Shown piece by piece: positions 39,704 to 41,957 of a DNA stretch of 41,957 nucleotides. The DNA lies in the NCBI GenBank assembly GCA_946886645.1, contig CAMPIY010000002.1, positions 1-41,957 of the forward strand. Direction: 5' to 3'. Made by a program: the position numbers and the translations under genes. This DNA is from an uncultured Sphingomonas sp. (GTDB taxonomy: Bacteria; Pseudomonadota; Alphaproteobacteria; Sphingomonadales; Sphingomonadaceae). Every line of letters starts with the position of its first letter. The first letter of the stretch is position 1. The notes below the pieces were generated by a model. The model was not told where the DNA came from. It was given only the letters and a program-made list of their open reading frames with translations, and made no database searches.

Positions 39704-40459
39704 TCAGGCGGGCGCAATGCCGAGCTTCTCCTGCAATGCCAGCGCCGCGGCTGGAGCGCGGACCTTCGCGCCTGAAATGAAAAAGACGAACACATCGCCG
39801 CGCTTCTGCCAATTCTTGGCGCGTTCGGCCCATCCGTCGAGCGCCGTGGAGTCATAGCCGGTCGGGCAATCCTCGACGCATTGCTGGAGCCGCGCATAAG
39901 TGAAATCCGCGGTCGGCTCGTCGATTTCTGGAAACTGCTCGCTGTGGGCGAAGACGATTGCGGCGTTGGCTTCCTTGGCCATCTTGAAAAAGGCCGGATC
40001 ACGGAAGCTTTCGTGCCGGACCTCCAGCGCGTGGCGGAGGGGCAAGCCATCCTGCTTCTCGGGAAGCAACTTTAGAAAGGCCGCGAACTCGTCCGCGTCG
40101 AACTTCTTGGTCGCCATGAACTGCCACAGGATCGGCCCGAGGCGGTCCCCCAGGCTGCTAATGCCCTGGTTCAGGAATCGTTCGATGGATTCCGCGCCCT
40201 CCGACAGGATTTTCCGGTTGGTGGCGAAGCGCGACGCCTTGACCGCGAACTGGAATCCATCGGGGACCGCCTTGGCCCAGTTGGTGAAGGTCTCCGGCTT
40301 TTGGCTGCGATAATAGGTCGCGTTGATCTCGATCGCAGTCAGCCGCTCGGAGGCGAAGGAAAGCTGCTTCGGCTTGGCCAGGCCCTTCGGATAGAAATTA
40401 TCCCGCCAGGGATCGAAGTCCCAACCGCCGATACCGACGCGAATCCTGCCATTGCTCAT
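39704..40459 (-). CDS. DUF72 family protein
   Basis: 251 aa from ATG 40459. The opening RVGIGGWDFDPWRDNFYPKG, the conserved AIEINATYYRSQKPETF strand, and HALEVRHESF are the blocks of the DUF72 (YecE-like) TIM-barrel family, whose activity is not settled. There is one long in-frame extension to 40576, but the conserved domain begins right after ATG 40459. Confidence 0.9.
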   Translation of the reverse strand: MSNGRIRVGIGGWDFDPWRDNFYPKGLAKPKQLSFASERLTAIEINATYYRSQKPETFTNWAKAVPDGFQFAVKASRFATNRKILSEGAESIERFLNQGISSLGDRLGPILWQFMATKKFDADEFAAFLKLLPEKQDGLPLRHALEVRHESFRDPAFFKMAKEANAAIVFAHSEQFPEIDEPTADFTYARLQQCVEDCPTGYDSTALDGWAERAKNWQKRGDVFVFFISGAKVRAPAAALALQEKLGIAPA

Positions 40460-40494
40460 GCGGAAGCAGTGGGCCTCGGACGCGTGCCTTGCAA

Positions 40495-40893
40495 CTAGGC
40501 TTCGGGCAGGAATCTCGCCGCAATGTCGCGCGCCAGGCGGGCAGGGCGCTTCGTGACCGCGTCGAGGCAGCACCATTGGCTCCTGACCTCGGCCAGCACA
40601 TCTTCGCCGCGCTTGATAACGGTGGTGAAGAAGGCCTTCGCGCCCTCGACCCGCTCCGCGATGACGTCCGCGACGACCAAATCGTCGAGGAAGGTCGGAC
40701 GGCGATACTGGATCTCATGGCTGAGCGCGATCCACAGGTGCCGCGCGACCGCTTCGGGCGGCGCAACCTTCTCCCAGAATTCGACCACTGCCTCCTGCAC
40801 CCATTTCAGGTACACGCTGTTGTTGACATGACCCATATGGTCGATGTCGGCGGGCAGGATGCCGATCTTGTGATGATATGCGTCGGCGACCAT
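40495..40893 (-). CDS. Acyl-CoA thioesterase, 4HBT/YbgC type
   Basis: 132 aa from ATG 40893. The hotdog fold shows the 4HBT signature DIDHMGHVNNSVYLKW with the catalytic Asp. An upstream TTG at 40944 is in frame but has no ribosome site, and the divergent gene begins at 40951. It probably hydrolyses acyl-CoA thioesters; substrate unknown. Confidence 0.85.
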   Translation of the reverse strand: MVADAYHHKIGILPADIDHMGHVNNSVYLKWVQEAVVEFWEKVAPPEAVARHLWIALSHEIQYRRPTFLDDLVVADVIAERVEGAKAFFTTVIKRGEDVLAEVRSQWCCLDAVTKRPARLARDIAARFLPEA

Positions 40894-40950
40894 CCCGGCA
40901 AAGTGGGCCGGGCTTACATTGTTGTCAACAGCAAGGGAGGGCAAATAAAC

Positions 40951-41643
40951 GTGATCGTCCAGATAGATCGCCGCTTCCGCGGGCCGCCCGACAGCGGCAA
41001 TGGCGGCTATGTCGCGGGCGTGCTGGCAGGCGCGCTTGGCGGGTCGGGTTGCGAGGTCATGCTGCGCTCGCCGCCGCCGCTGGACGTCGATCTCGAGATC
41101 GAGGTCGACGGCAACGAGGCGCGGATGATGGCCGGCGAGACGATCATCGCCACCGCGGTTCGCTCGGAGATCGAGGTCGACATTCCGCCTCCGCCTTCAG
41201 CCAGGGAGGCGCAAGCGGCCGAGCCGCGTTACGTCGGACATAAGCATCATCTGTTCCCGGGCTGCTTCGTTTGCGGTCCCGAGCGAGCGGATGGCGACGG
41301 ATTGCGCATCTTCCCCGGCGGCATCTCCGAAGGCCATGTCGCGGCCTCGTGGGTGCCCGATGAGGGACGGGGCGATCAACAAGGTTTGGTGCGAAGCGAG
41401 TTCCTCTGGTCGGCGCTCGACTGTCCCGGCTATTGGTCGGTGCGCGACGCGGCGGGGATGGCGCTGCTCGGCCGGATCGGCGCGGTGGTCCATCGCCGGC
41501 CATCGGTGGGCGAGCCGCTGGTCGTCAGCGGCTGGGCAATCGCGCACGACGGGCGAAAGCATCACGTTGGCACCGCCATTCATGACGAGGCGGGGGAGTT
41601 GGTCGCGGCCGCTCGCGCGACCTGGATTTCGCTCAAAAGCTGA
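40951..41643 (+). CDS. Thioesterase-superfamily (double hotdog) protein
   Basis: 230 aa from GTG 40951 with GGGAGG ten bases upstream. The sequence opens [20 protein letters not shown], an N-terminal hotdog half, and has a central [20 protein letters not shown], a recurring feature of uncharacterised thioesterase-like proteins. The C-terminal half closes with [17 protein letters not shown]. It is divergent from the other thioesterase gene and its stop overlaps the sirtuin start by one base. Substrate unknown. Confidence 0.8.
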   Translation: MIVQIDRRFRGPPDSGNGGYVAGVLAGALGGSGCEVMLRSPPPLDVDLEIEVDGNEARMMAGETIIATAVRSEIEVDIPPPPSAREAQAAEPRYVGHKHHLFPGCFVCGPERADGDGLRIFPGGISEGHVAASWVPDEGRGDQQGLVRSEFLWSALDCPGYWSVRDAAGMALLGRIGAVVHRRPSVGEPLVVSGWAIAHDGRKHHVGTAIHDEAGELVAAARATWISLKS

Positions 41644-41957
41644 TGCGCGGCATGGGCAGCCTCGTCATCCTGACCGGTGCCGGAATCAGCGCCGAGAGCG
41701 GGCTGCAGACGTTTCGCGCGGCCGACGGTCTGTGGGAAGGGCACCGCGTCGAAGACGTCGCCACGCCCGAGGCGTTCGCACGCGATCCGGCGACGGTGCT
41801 TCATTTCTACGATGCCCGCCGCGCGCGGCTGGCCGAGGTCGAGCCCAATGCGGCGCACCGCGCGCTGGCGCGGCTCGACGCCGAATGGCCCGGCGGGCTG
41901 CTCCTCGTCACGCAGAACGTCGACGATCTTCACGAGCGGGCCGGGTCGAAGCGGCTA
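41643..41957 (+). CDS. cobB: Sirtuin-type NAD-dependent deacylase, 5' part
   Basis: 105 codons visible; the gene runs out of the window. The N-terminus has [16 protein letters not shown] for NAD binding and the [12 protein letters not shown] motif, both sirtuin hallmarks. Bacterial class III (CobB-like) proteins remove acyl groups from lysines, and most start with this pattern. ATG 41643 overlaps the previous stop (TGATG); ATG 41652 is an alternative. Confidence 0.93.
   Translation, partial: MRGMGSLVILTGAGISAESGLQTFRAADGLWEGHRVEDVATPEAFARDPATVLHFYDARRARLAEVEPNAAHRALARLDAEWPGGLLLVTQNVDDLHERAGSKRL

Noticed and set aside
1..41957. CRISPR arrays, rRNA genes, origins and riboswitches
   Set aside because: No regularly spaced repeats, rRNA segments beyond the 15-nt anti-16S string at 30219, DnaA-box clusters or recognisable riboswitch cores were seen.

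Overview
The window is high-GC DNA from an alphaproteobacterium, most likely a sphingomonad (Sphingomonas or a close relative). The indications are the UrcA-family and PhaR proteins, the glmU-glmS and dapB-nth core genes, FixK/FNR-type boxes, and the family make-up. This assignment is inferred from gene content; no 16S gene is present.

Region 1 (1-16342) is a stress or low-oxygen gene block. It holds a GAF/PAS sensor (cut by the window edge), three triple-BON proteins, an Hsp20, three DUF308/HdeD-like membrane proteins, a hemerythrin, a PRC-barrel protein, a YfdX-like lipoprotein, a tandem universal stress protein, a peroxiredoxin, a DsbA-like thioredoxin-fold protein, a second lipoprotein, small membrane proteins and a large epimerase-membrane fusion. 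Eleven copies of one 14-bp palindrome, (T/C)TGA(C/T)-N4-(G/A)TCA(A/G), lie in its promoter regions. In eight of them a TA-starting -10 hexamer lies 28.5-30.5 bp from the palindrome centre (six at exactly 29.5), the geometry of class II CRP/FNR-activated promoters. The block therefore looks like one regulon under a FixK/FNR/DNR-type regulator that is not encoded here.

Region 2 (16343-27885) is an accessory island. A gene-poor scar (16343-17140) leads into an AAA+ ATPase and subtilase pair that matches the IetAS toxin-antitoxin/defence type. Downstream on the same strand are a repeat-containing protein ending in a HEPN-like RX4H motif, an uncharacterised protein, a DUF4238 protein and a second HEPN-like protein; a nuclease-like gene is convergent to them. 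The island ends in a small protein and a large serine recombinase whose last codons run into the antisense of tRNA-Arg(CCG), so the tRNA 3' end is the probable attachment site.

Region 3 (27886-41957) is ordinary chromosome: acetyl-CoA acetyltransferase and PhaR (polyhydroxyalkanoate metabolism), an 18-codon open frame with a complete anti-16S Shine-Dalgarno sequence, a histone-H1-like basic protein, glmU-glmS (UDP-GlcNAc supply), an Asp/Glu racemase-family protein, a LysR regulator, UrcA, a GFA-family protein, alanine racemase, endonuclease III, DapB, a DUF72 protein, two hotdog/thioesterase-type proteins and the start of a sirtuin.

The two most interesting points are the dense FNR-type regulon and the IetAS-HEPN cluster with its leaderless promoter and inter-gene hairpin.
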